Source: Flavobacteriales bacterium 34_180_T64 (GTDB taxonomy: Bacteria > Bacteroidota > Bacteroidia > Flavobacteriales > Flavobacteriaceae). Taken from it: a DNA stretch of 64,000 nucleotides. The translations under genes were made by a program, and so were the position numbers. The notes under the pieces were generated by a model. The model ran no database searches. It was not told the origin of the DNA and saw only the letters and a list, made by a program, of their open reading frames with translations. Location of the stretch: positions 62,001-126,000 of the forward strand of contig MAAR01000005.1 of assembly GCA_002162765.1 (NCBI GenBank). Reading direction: 5' to 3'. Positions 44,255-52,173 of the stretch are shown piece by piece (within the stretch, counting starts at the first letter, position 1; each line of letters opens with the position of its first letter).

Positions 44255-46059
44255 TCGTCTTCTACTTTAAGTTCAAGAGCTGCTTTATAATCGGATTTTG
44301 CTTTTGCGTCTTCTGCTTTTCTTAAAGCATCTTCTAATTCGGAGCAGTCTTCTTTAGCGTCTTCAAGATTTTCTAAAGTTTGTTTATGTGTTTTTAATGC
44401 ACGTCTATGTTTTGCGGTGATTTTGTAAATAGCAGACGTAAATTCTGAAATATATTCTCGTGTAACACCATCAGTTTCTTTAGGAATGTCATAATTCAAT
44501 GAAAACGTACCATCTGCTTTTTTTGTAAAACTTGCTTTACAACTATTATCTATACAATAATCATCCAAGACTTTGTTTAAATCGTCTAATAGCGTATTCA
44601 TTTCCTCTTCTAAAGACTCAAGATCTTTTTCTTGTTGTTCTTGTGTAGCTTCAATCTGTGAAACACGATTTTTACAAGCCTCTAAGTTTGCTTGTGCATC
44701 AGCAATAGCATTTTCAAGAGCCGCATTAGTAACTTCTTCCGAGATTTGCTCATTAGCTTTCACTAGTGAATCAATGGCTTTTTTAAGTTTATCTTTATAA
44801 GCCTCTGGAATTCGATCTAAAACACTATCGATGGTCACTAAATCAATATGTAATTCACTTAAGGAGTCTTTCAAATGTTTAGCACGATGCCATTTTTCCC
44901 ATTTGTCATCAATAGAATCTTCAAGGTCTTTAATGTCGTTATCTATACTTAATTGTTTGATTCTGAATGTGAATTCACTAGTGCCATCATTCTCCAAATT
45001 CTGAATGTTGCTCAATGGCATGTCATGTTCAGAGGAACTACAATGCCCTCCTAATTCTTCACACGACTCCGGACTTATAAGATAGCTGTAATCATCAATG
45101 ATACAATTGCAAAGCGGTTCATTATTCGGAAGCACATTGAATTCATTCGAAGGCAATATAGTTGCTGAAACAGAAAAGCTGCCACCTTGAGTGGCTGTAA
45201 TGGTCTGGCTTAATTCATAAATATCGCCATTTGGTTGAATGGTTATTTCTTGATTATTTCCGCCTTCTAAAGAAATATTTGTAGGACTCTCATTTGTAAT
45301 GGTTATTGGTACTTCAGTTTGTAACCCTTCTAATCCTGAGACTTGAATCAAAAGTGATGTCGTTTCACCACGCATTAAATTAAGGCGCTCTACTGAAATC
45401 TCAAGCGCTAATACATTTACCTCTTCTTCTATAGTTTGACCATCATTTTGAACTTGTAGCTGGCTAATACCTCTAATGTTTGATGGTACTTCAAAAAACA
45501 AATTAGTTTCAGATTCTGCTAGAATTGCAACATTTTCATTGTTAATTGAAACAGAGGTATTTGAGGATATTCCATCCAGTGACGTACTAATCTTACCAGA
45601 TTGCCCAGCAGTCATGTAAGGTGGGATTTGAGCAGTAGTAATAGATGTTTTGTTTTGAGAAGGAAAAATAATTTTTGATGACGCTAAAAACGTCCCTTTT
45701 TCATTACTCAAGCTTAATACATTGTTTTTTAATTCAGCTGTATTTAAGTAATAGTTCTTTGATTGTAGAGAAATAGGAATGCCTCCATATGTAAGTTGAA
45801 ACTGCTCTAAAGTATTGCTATTCTTTTTTATTTTATTACGAGAATTACCATCAGCCACAATTGAAATACTTACTGTGATATGTTCATTTTCATTATGCGC
45901 TGGGATGTAAATACTAATTTCTCCTTTAGAAGAATTAAATGTAATTGTAGTTAATCCGTTGTGATTTTTTTGCAGAAGAGTCTGACTAGAGCATACTGTC
46001 GTAGTGAAAACAGAAAGCAGTAAGACAACATAAAGATTTGAAATTGCTCGAAGCTTCAT
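44239..46059 (-). CDS. Uncharacterised secreted protein with Ig-like region and C-terminal coiled coil
   Basis: The 606-residue protein has a signal peptide (core YVVLLLSVFTTTVCSS), a beta-rich part of about 280 residues with Ig-like strands (LEISVERLNLMRGETTSLLI), a Cys cluster near residue 310 (CNCIIDDYSY, CEELGGHC), and a long charged coiled coil from about 380 to the end. No known family is recognised. It precedes and overlaps the Lys-rich coiled-coil gene. Both together could form a filament or adhesin-like complex, which is speculative. Confidence 0.7.
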   Translation of the reverse strand: MKLRAISNLYVVLLLSVFTTTVCSSQTLLQKNHNGLTTITFNSSKGEISIYIPAHNENEHITVSISIVADGNSRNKIKKNSNTLEQFQLTYGGIPISLQSKNYYLNTAELKNNVLSLSNEKGTFLASSKIIFPSQNKTSITTAQIPPYMTAGQSGKISTSLDGISSNTSVSINNENVAILAESETNLFFEVPSNIRGISQLQVQNDGQTIEEEVNVLALEISVERLNLMRGETTSLLIQVSGLEGLQTEVPITITNESPTNISLEGGNNQEITIQPNGDIYELSQTITATQGGSFSVSATILPSNEFNVLPNNEPLCNCIIDDYSYLISPESCEELGGHCSSSEHDMPLSNIQNLENDGTSEFTFRIKQLSIDNDIKDLEDSIDDKWEKWHRAKHLKDSLSELHIDLVTIDSVLDRIPEAYKDKLKKAIDSLVKANEQISEEVTNAALENAIADAQANLEACKNRVSQIEATQEQQEKDLESLEEEMNTLLDDLNKVLDDYCIDNSCKASFTKKADGTFSLNYDIPKETDGVTREYISEFTSAIYKITAKHRRALKTHKQTLENLEDAKEDCSELEDALRKAEDAKAKSDYKAALELKVEDECDVS

Positions 46060-46157
46060 TGCAACATGTTTTTATGCCTAACTTTAGTAGTAAGTGTATT
46101 TAAAGATACAAAATCTTTAGATACATAGGAACAAATAATAGATTGTATAAGAGCGGG

Positions 46158-46859
46158 TTATTTATGACGAGACACATTCGCCATGGGTAGATCTGTAATG
46201 ATTAACTTTTGTTTATCAGTACTATCAAGAGCCGCAATTTTTGAATAGGTATATTCAGGGATAGGTTCACTGAGTTGTTTCCATTTTGCAATTCCCGAAA
46301 CCGTGATTGTTTCTCCAATTTCAATAATTCCTTCAGTGTAACGCAATTGTTTGTTGAAACCAAAAAAACCAGAACTATCAATATTGTAACGATTCAAAAG
46401 CGATTCAAATTCAGGAGTTGGTTCGTTAAATGTTCCAGAAGATGCTGTCTGATCTGTTACTAAATAGCTAATAAAGTTTTTAGGATTTTGAACTGGTTTT
46501 ATAATGACATACTCACCGTCCTTGTCAATAAAAAAGTCTTGAACTTTTTCTTCTTTAATTATTGTTTTCCAATGTGAACTCTTTCCAGTACTCACTTTTT
46601 TTTCAATTTTCATGGTATAAAACACGCACTTTCTTTTACTTAATGGCGCTATTAGTGCTGCTTTTACATGAAGCGCTTTCCCTGTAATTTTAGTCAGTTT
46701 ATTTGAGCGCAAACTACCAATTGATCTATTAGGGATTTTCGATAATGTTCTGAGGATAACTTGTTTTGGATTAAAATAATAAACACAAAATCCAACGATT
46801 CCTATTATTACAATAATAAGAAGTGGCAGATAAGAGTTAATTGCGATTACTAGAATCAT
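46158..46859 (-). CDS. Membrane protein with GIDE-like (BAM) domain
   Basis: The 233-residue protein has one N-terminal membrane helix (about 10-28) followed by a domain resembling the GIDE/BAM region of MUL1-type proteins: SNKLTKITGKALHVKAAL, the WKTIIKEEKVQDFFI strand and YTEGIIEIGETITVSGIAKW. The RING finger of the eukaryotic enzyme is absent. Prokaryotic GIDE proteins have no known activity. It lies 98 bases upstream of the coiled-coil pair on the same strand. Confidence 0.62.
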   Translation of the reverse strand: MILVIAINSYLPLLIIVIIGIVGFCVYYFNPKQVILRTLSKIPNRSIGSLRSNKLTKITGKALHVKAALIAPLSKRKCVFYTMKIEKKVSTGKSSHWKTIIKEEKVQDFFIDKDGEYVIIKPVQNPKNFISYLVTDQTASSGTFNEPTPEFESLLNRYNIDSSGFFGFNKQLRYTEGIIEIGETITVSGIAKWKQLSEPIPEYTYSKIAALDSTDKQKLIITDLPMANVSRHK

Positions 46860-46917
46860 TTATGATGGTTTTGTGATGTACTTATAGGTCAGAGATAAAC
46901 TGAAAATGTTACAAGAG

Positions 46918-47268
46918 TTAGCCTTCTCGTTTCACTAAGGCGTAATAGTCTCCTTCTAAAGGCAAATAGCCTTGATCGTAAATAAAATAGTAAACTGTAC
47001 CTGCTTTGGTGGTATAAATACTAGTAAAATAATTAAAGTCGAAGCCTCTTTCTATTAGTTTGGCTCTAGACGTTTTAGTTTTTTGGTCTGGGTTCAATAC
47101 TTCCAGAATTCGATAATTTTTGCGCAGTCTATTATTGGTATTTCGAATCAGATTTTTACTGTCTTTATTCACTTTATTATTATAGGAATTACGACAACCA
47201 TCGCTACAAAACTTTTTGTCAATTCTACCGACTATTTTTTCGTCACATTCAGGACATGTTTTTTTCAT
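46918..47268 (-). CDS. Zn-ribbon protein, uncharacterised
   Basis: The ATG at 47268 (MKKTCPECDEK) gives 116 residues and a 20-base overlap with the GNAT gene. Two Cys pairs (CPEC and CSDGC) form a treble-clef-like zinc site similar to those of small FCS/YacG-type ribbons. The C-terminal half is a short basic domain (SRAKLIERGFDFNYFTSIY). It might bind nucleic acid. Function unknown; operon with the upstream acetyltransferase and DinB genes. Confidence 0.72.
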   Translation of the reverse strand: MKKTCPECDEKIVGRIDKKFCSDGCRNSYNNKVNKDSKNLIRNTNNRLRKNYRILEVLNPDQKTKTSRAKLIERGFDFNYFTSIYTTKAGTVYYFIYDQGYLPLEGDYYALVKREG

Positions 47269-47800
47269 AATCTTCACTTTTAAGTTCATACCATCTCAAT
47301 TTCATCTGTTCTTTTTCGTAAATGAAATCTTCGGTATGTTTTAATCCAATTTTTAATAAGACAGTATGAGACGCTGCATTATCAATTTTTGTTATACCAT
47401 TTACCAATTTTAATTTCATGGTATTGAAGGCATAATTTAAAGCAGCAATTGACGATTCAGTTGCAAAGCCTTTTCCCCAAAATTCAGGCAGTAAACGATA
47501 GCCTATGTCCATGTAGTTGGAATGACCATTCATTTCATATTCTGTATTTAGTCGCAATCCAGACCAACCCATAAATTTTTCTGATGATTTTTCGATTAGC
47601 GCCCAACGACCTATACCATTAGCCTCATATTGAGATAGGATGCTTTTAATGTTTTTTTGTGATTGTTCAATATGAGTAAAAGGGTTATTTCCTAAATATT
47701 GATGTACTGAGGAATTTGAATCTAGTTCAAACATGTCTTTATCATCAGAAGGTCGTAAGTCACGTAATATTAAACGATCTGTCTCTATATTAAAAATCAT
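47249..47800 (-). CDS. GNAT family N-acetyltransferase (RimJ/RimL type)
   Basis: The 183-residue protein begins IETDRLILRDLRPSDDKDMF, the RimJ/RimL start, and has the acetyl-CoA-binding region in YRLLPEFWGKGFATESSIAAL (Q/RxxGxG/A equivalent at WGKGFA). Such enzymes acetylate N-termini of proteins or small amines; the substrate is not predictable. It starts 2 bases after the DinB gene stop and overlaps the Zn-ribbon gene. Confidence 0.88.
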   Translation of the reverse strand: MIFNIETDRLILRDLRPSDDKDMFELDSNSSVHQYLGNNPFTHIEQSQKNIKSILSQYEANGIGRWALIEKSSEKFMGWSGLRLNTEYEMNGHSNYMDIGYRLLPEFWGKGFATESSIAALNYAFNTMKLKLVNGITKIDNAASHTVLLKIGLKHTEDFIYEKEQMKLRWYELKSEDYEKNMS

Positions 47801-47802
47801 AA

Positions 47803-48327
47803 CTACTTATTTAGTATTGGAATATAAGCCACCCAAGGTCCGACTTCGTTTTTATATTGTTTTGCCATTACACGTGCTATTTGTGAAATATGACCTAAAT
47901 CATGTGTCACCCAACATGCTAATAGTTCTTTTAAAGTTACTTCTCCTAATTCAGGGTGTATTCCTTTTAATTTCAATTGTGCTTCGGAAAGATGTAGCGA
48001 TTCTAAATAGCTTAGGTTGTCGGTTCTTAATTCTGAAAACGCCTTTAAAAGCTCCGACATTGTTTTTCCTTTTGAGTTTTCAAATTGAGCAAAACGATTA
48101 TAGGATTCGAATGTAATGTTACTCGACTGGTTCAATATTATTTTTAATCGCGCAATCCAATCGGTCTTTTCACCATGAATTAAATGACCTACAATATCAA
48201 AAGCATTCCAACTTTCACCACCTTCATTACAAAAAATCCAATCGTCAGATAAATTGGATAAAAGCGTGTTTAAGGTTTGTGGAGTTTGCCGAAGAATTTC
48301 TACGGCTTGGTCTATTTTATAATTCAT
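47803..48327 (-). CDS. DinB family protein
   Basis: The 174-residue protein is a four-helix bundle with the DinB-superfamily metal ligands: His in DIVGHLIHGEKTDW and His in WVTHDLGHISQIARVM. DinB-like proteins are metal-dependent thiol transferases or hydrolases of mixed function. The substrate is unknown. It sits 6 bases before the NUMOD4/HNH gene stop, at the head of a minus-strand set with GNAT and Zn-ribbon genes. Confidence 0.88.
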   Translation of the reverse strand: MNYKIDQAVEILRQTPQTLNTLLSNLSDDWIFCNEGGESWNAFDIVGHLIHGEKTDWIARLKIILNQSSNITFESYNRFAQFENSKGKTMSELLKAFSELRTDNLSYLESLHLSEAQLKLKGIHPELGEVTLKELLACWVTHDLGHISQIARVMAKQYKNEVGPWVAYIPILNK

Positions 48328-48333
48328 AAATTT

Positions 48334-48894
48334 TTAATAATCTACAACATCTCCCCAATTTTGTCCAGATTTAATGCGATAGACTTGCATCTCGGAAATA
48401 CCAAATTGTTTTGCAATTATGCGCATTCTAGTTTTACTATTTGGGTTGAATAACATTCTTTTAATCATTTTTACTTTACCTACTGATAACTTTGAGTAAG
48501 GGCTTTTTCTTTTTAATTTTTCTTTTCCTGCAATAACTTTAGGATTATGACTATTATGTAATATCATTTCTTGTCGTGTAGCCCAATCCAAATTGGATAA
48601 CTCATTATTTGTTTTGTCAAAATCTTTATGAATTACAAATTGTTTTGATTCTTGATTTTCTAAAAATAGCTCTGCTACAATTCTGTGAACATATATTAAT
48701 TCTGTTTTCTTATTGGTTTTTATGGCCGAAAAAGCTTCATATCCATTCACATGTGACAACTTAAAGCGACGTTTTAGCGATTTATGTTTCTCACTATAAA
48801 CACGCCCTAAAGATGAAATATGATAGCATTCAATAGGCCGCCAACTAGTCTTGCGAACCTTTTTCCAAGATTCGCCTTTTAATGTTGTCAACAT
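48334..48894 (-). CDS. NUMOD4-type HNH endonuclease-like protein
   Basis: The 186-residue protein has an N-terminal NUMOD4 segment (ESWKKV, IECYHISSLGRVYSEK), an HNH core (VHRIVAELFL, then FVIHKDFDKTNNELSNLDWAT) and a C-terminal helix-turn-helix (MRIIAKQFGISEMQVYRIKSG). This is the layout of phage- and intron-type homing endonucleases. It is not inside any gene or intron here, so it is free-standing. Cutting activity is likely; target unknown. Confidence 0.87.
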   Translation of the reverse strand: MLTTLKGESWKKVRKTSWRPIECYHISSLGRVYSEKHKSLKRRFKLSHVNGYEAFSAIKTNKKTELIYVHRIVAELFLENQESKQFVIHKDFDKTNNELSNLDWATRQEMILHNSHNPKVIAGKEKLKRKSPYSKLSVGKVKMIKRMLFNPNSKTRMRIIAKQFGISEMQVYRIKSGQNWGDVVDY

Positions 48895-48936
48895 AGTATT
48901 AATCTTAAGGAGATTGTAATATACGAAATATTCGTT

Positions 48937-48963
48937 TACAAACGACTACAAACATTTACAAAC
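48937..48963. promoter_or_regulatory. Phased TACAAAC heptamers upstream of ssb
   Basis: TACAAAC occurs at 48937, 48947 and 48957, exactly 10 bases apart. A small palindrome ACGAA-ATA-TTCGT adjoins at 48923-48935. The array lies in the divergent region between the HNH gene and ssb, about 110 bases before the ssb ATG. It may be a protein-binding array. Confidence 0.45.
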
Positions 48964-49072
48964 GAATTTAAGTAGTTAATAACCGACTTTGATTTTGATT
49001 CCTTCACATATTTGCAGTGTCGAAACATAAGAACTCGATAGTATTAACTGTTTAACGCAAAAATTTAATATT

Positions 49073-49405
49073 ATGAACACACTTAGAAACAAAGTACAGT
49101 TGATTGGTAACTTAGGAAACGATCCAGAAATCATCAATCTTGAATCCGGAAAGCTATTGGCTAAATTTTCAATAGCAACAAATGAGAATTATAAAAATGC
49201 TCAGGGCGAAAAAGTTACAGATACCCAATGGCACAATGTTGTGGCCTGGGGAAAAACGGCAGAAATTGTTGAGAAATATGTTACGAAAGGCAAAGAAATT
49301 GCCATAGAAGGGAAACTCACAAATCGCTCATACGAAACTAAGGAAGGCGAAAAACGCTATATCACAGAAGTCGTTTGTAACGAATTATTAATGTTAGGAA
49401 AATAA
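49073..49405 (+). CDS. ssb: Single-stranded DNA-binding protein, short form
   Basis: The 110-residue protein is a clean OB fold of the bacterial SSB family (VQLIGNLGNDPEI, FSIATNENYKN, TQWHNVVAWGKTAEI, GKEIAIEGKL). It ends at LLMLGK right after the OB fold. The flexible linker and acidic DDDIPF-type tail that recruits repair proteins are missing. Housekeeping SSBs are about 150-180 residues, so this is likely a second, specialised copy. Confidence 0.9.
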   Translation: MNTLRNKVQLIGNLGNDPEIINLESGKLLAKFSIATNENYKNAQGEKVTDTQWHNVVAWGKTAEIVEKYVTKGKEIAIEGKLTNRSYETKEGEKRYITEVVCNELLMLGK

Positions 49406-49430
49406 AATACTTAGAATTTATTATGAACTC

Positions 49431-49467
49431 AAAAGGCTATTTCTAACTTTTAGAAACGGCCTTTTTT
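49431..49467. terminator. Bidirectional terminator
   Basis: AAAAGGC and GCCTTTTTT enclose an inner stem TTCTAA/TTAGAA. It lies between the convergent ssb and plug-domain genes. Confidence 0.65.
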
Positions 49468-49481
49468 AAATGATATAAATG

Positions 49482-51860
49482 CTAATTAAGACTGATCGTC
49501 TTTTCTTCCACTAAAAACTGTCCATCTTGAGTTATGCCTTCAATAAATAATTTCAAATGTGGCGTATTGGTATCAAATACCGAAAATATTAAGTTTCCAT
49601 TTTCGTCTACGCTGCAATTTGGAGTCCAGCCTATAACACCATAAGATTTAAAAAACTGACTTTTATAATAGCTGTATTTTGGAGCATAAAAAGATTTTTG
49701 TTTTGAAAATGTCAAGGGAACATCAAAAGCTTTATAATTTGTGCCATATTGAGTGGTATAAATAACGTTTGGATCCGTATATATTTTAATTACACCTGCA
49801 CCTCCTCTTAATCCTTCTCCCAGACCACCTCTATTAATGATGATATAATCTACGGTATTCATGTCAAATTTTGCTAAGAAGCTAAAATCAACTAACTGTA
49901 TGCCATCTAAATAAACCAAGGGTGTTGAATTATTTGGTGTTAAAGGATTACGAATTGATATGGATAGTATGCCTTGATGATCGTTGGCAACAAATCCTTT
50001 TTTACTGAGGTATTGGGCTAAACTACGATTGTGTAGACGTGTTCTATCATCAAATATTTCTACGTTTCCACGCGTTTGTTTTTGTAGGCGTTCAGTTCTT
50101 AATTGTTCTCTCTTAGCTTCTATGTAGACTTCGTCCAATTGCTGTGTGTTATTAAGAACAGACTCCGTAAAAGGTTGTATTTGAGTATGCTCAGTTAGTG
50201 CTGGAGTTTTGTTATTGATTAACGCGAAACGTCGCGTATAATTAGGTATTTTTGAAGGTACAAATTGCAGATACATATTAGGTTCATCCATTCGTCCTTT
50301 TGTATCGATTTCTCCAATATTAATGGTTTCATTTTCGGTTGGATACAAACCTGATTTAAGAAACATATTTTCATTATCTCCTAGTGCGAATACATCTCCT
50401 TTATTGGCTTTTAGCGCAAATAATAAAAACTGATTCGATTTTTTGACATTGATATTTGCTTTGAATCCTATTCCATTTTCAAAAGGATAATTGTTTGTTG
50501 GCGGATTCAAAAAAATAGTATTCCAACGGTAGCTACTCCAACCTTGTGTAATTAATAAATTGTCTAGTTCATATTTTTTTTTGCGATTGATATCCGTAAA
50601 ATAATACGCAGCATTTTCTATATAACCTGAAACATAAGGTTGCAAATAGGTGTAAGAAATAATAGTGTGATGCCTTTGATACGCCTTTGTGTTTTCAGGT
50701 AAAACCGATACACTAAAGTTGTGTGCAGTTGTTAGTTTTTGAACAGGAATTTTAACCCGAAGAGAATCATAAGTTTTAGTAACCACGCCCTCTCCAGATT
50801 TCAATATTTTGATACCTTCAAATTTAAAAAAAAGCCGCTCTAATAAAGGATTATTATTGTTGTCAAATAATGTGAAAATGTTAATTCCAGTAGAAAGATC
50901 CGCATAGCTAATTAATTTTATGTTTTCGAGGTCTTCGAATTTTACGTCAGTAACTTTTATAACCTCTCCATTATGAATCGCAAGTTTAAATGTTTTTTGG
51001 TTTATATTTTTAAGAGATTGCATATTCGTTTTAAATGATAAAGCTACATTTTTACCTAAATCACTTAAGGCAAGCGTCACTCCATTTGGCTTTATATTAT
51101 TGATACTAAATTCAAAATCCTTATTGCGATGCTTGATTTTAACTGTATAGGTTTCATGTAATAATGGCATGAGTACAAAACGTCCAATACCAAGAGCATT
51201 GGTTTTAAAATTGGTAACAAATTGATCGGACTTATCAACGATTTCTCCTTCTACATTTCCCACACCAAATCCATCACTGTTTTTAATCACAATACCAATA
51301 TTACTTTTAATATCAGCAACCAAATGACCACCTTCTGGTAAAAATTGAGCATCCAAATTATTTGGGAGTAATTTTGGCTTTACAAAAGTTTCAGTTTCAG
51401 GGTCGATGACATTAATGGTTTCAACAAATAGATTTTGTTCATCAAAATTACGCATCCAATTGGTATATGCCTTAAATGTATAATTGCCCGAATTGAAAAG
51501 GCTATCAACATGAAATACATTATTAGAAATTCCTTTTTCGACACGAATAAGTTTTTGTTTTATGATGGTGTTGTTCTTGTCACTGATTGTACAATATAAA
51601 TTTGTGGTTAAGGCCGAAGGAGTCTTCGTATCCTTATCTAAAACATATGCACTAAATCCAATCGCTTCACCTTTTATATATGTGGATTTATTTAGATGTA
51701 CGTAGACTACTTCTCTTGGGAGTTTACTGTATTTTTCGTAGGAATTTATTAAAGAGTCATGTGTTTGATTGTTTTGTGCAGTCGCTGAAAATAGTAATAG
51801 AAATAGAGCACATATCATAGAAACAGTTCCATAATTGTAATTGTAATCATTAAAATTCAT
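49482..51860 (-). CDS. Large secreted protein with MG2-like and TonB-plug-like domains
   Basis: The ATG at 51860 gives 792 residues; an ATG at 51818 would start at the hydrophobic core (MICALFLLLFSATAQ), and a GTG further upstream is less likely. An N-terminal MG2-type domain (VYVHLNKSTYIKGEAIGFSA) precedes repeated beta domains. Near the C-terminus a plug-like stretch appears (TPLVYLDGIQL, GLRGGAGVIKIYTD). This family is common in Bacteroidota, beside but separate from TonB receptors. Likely cell-surface or periplasmic; the ligand is unknown. Confidence 0.82.
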   Translation of the reverse strand: MNFNDYNYNYGTVSMICALFLLLFSATAQNNQTHDSLINSYEKYSKLPREVVYVHLNKSTYIKGEAIGFSAYVLDKDTKTPSALTTNLYCTISDKNNTIIKQKLIRVEKGISNNVFHVDSLFNSGNYTFKAYTNWMRNFDEQNLFVETINVIDPETETFVKPKLLPNNLDAQFLPEGGHLVADIKSNIGIVIKNSDGFGVGNVEGEIVDKSDQFVTNFKTNALGIGRFVLMPLLHETYTVKIKHRNKDFEFSINNIKPNGVTLALSDLGKNVALSFKTNMQSLKNINQKTFKLAIHNGEVIKVTDVKFEDLENIKLISYADLSTGINIFTLFDNNNNPLLERLFFKFEGIKILKSGEGVVTKTYDSLRVKIPVQKLTTAHNFSVSVLPENTKAYQRHHTIISYTYLQPYVSGYIENAAYYFTDINRKKKYELDNLLITQGWSSYRWNTIFLNPPTNNYPFENGIGFKANINVKKSNQFLLFALKANKGDVFALGDNENMFLKSGLYPTENETINIGEIDTKGRMDEPNMYLQFVPSKIPNYTRRFALINNKTPALTEHTQIQPFTESVLNNTQQLDEVYIEAKREQLRTERLQKQTRGNVEIFDDRTRLHNRSLAQYLSKKGFVANDHQGILSISIRNPLTPNNSTPLVYLDGIQLVDFSFLAKFDMNTVDYIIINRGGLGEGLRGGAGVIKIYTDPNVIYTTQYGTNYKAFDVPLTFSKQKSFYAPKYSYYKSQFFKSYGVIGWTPNCSVDENGNLIFSVFDTNTPHLKLFIEGITQDGQFLVEEKTISLN

Positions 51861-52011
51861 ATTCAATTGGATTTGAGCATAGGAAGAATAGAACACTAAA
51901 CTATGACTTTTCTTACATAGAACGAACTAAAATGATAAATTTAACAAAAGAATAAAAATAAAGAACATCAAATTTTATGTTTATCTTTAAGTATATATTT
52001 TCCCTCAATAG

Positions 52012-52173
52012 ATACTTCTTATTGAACTCGATTATCTATTAGATGCAGCCGATGGTGTCTTCGGACCGATTACTGAAACAGCATTAAAAGCCTTTCAAAC
52101 GGATCATAATATTACTATTGATGGAATTTATCGCAGTGAATCGAGAATAGCTTTAGATTTGGTTTTGATTTAA
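52012..52173 (+). pseudogene. Peptidoglycan-binding domain remnant
   Basis: The plus-strand frame from 52012 to a TAA at 52171-52173 encodes LDYLLDAADGVFGPITETAL, then KAFQTDHNITIDGIYR, the pattern of a PG_binding_1 domain (DGxFGpxTexALxxFQ). There is no start codon and a stop lies just upstream. Only about half a domain remains, without any enzyme domain. It overlaps the end of the tex gene by 4 bases. It appears to be the leftover of a lost cell-wall hydrolase or binding protein. Confidence 0.65.
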
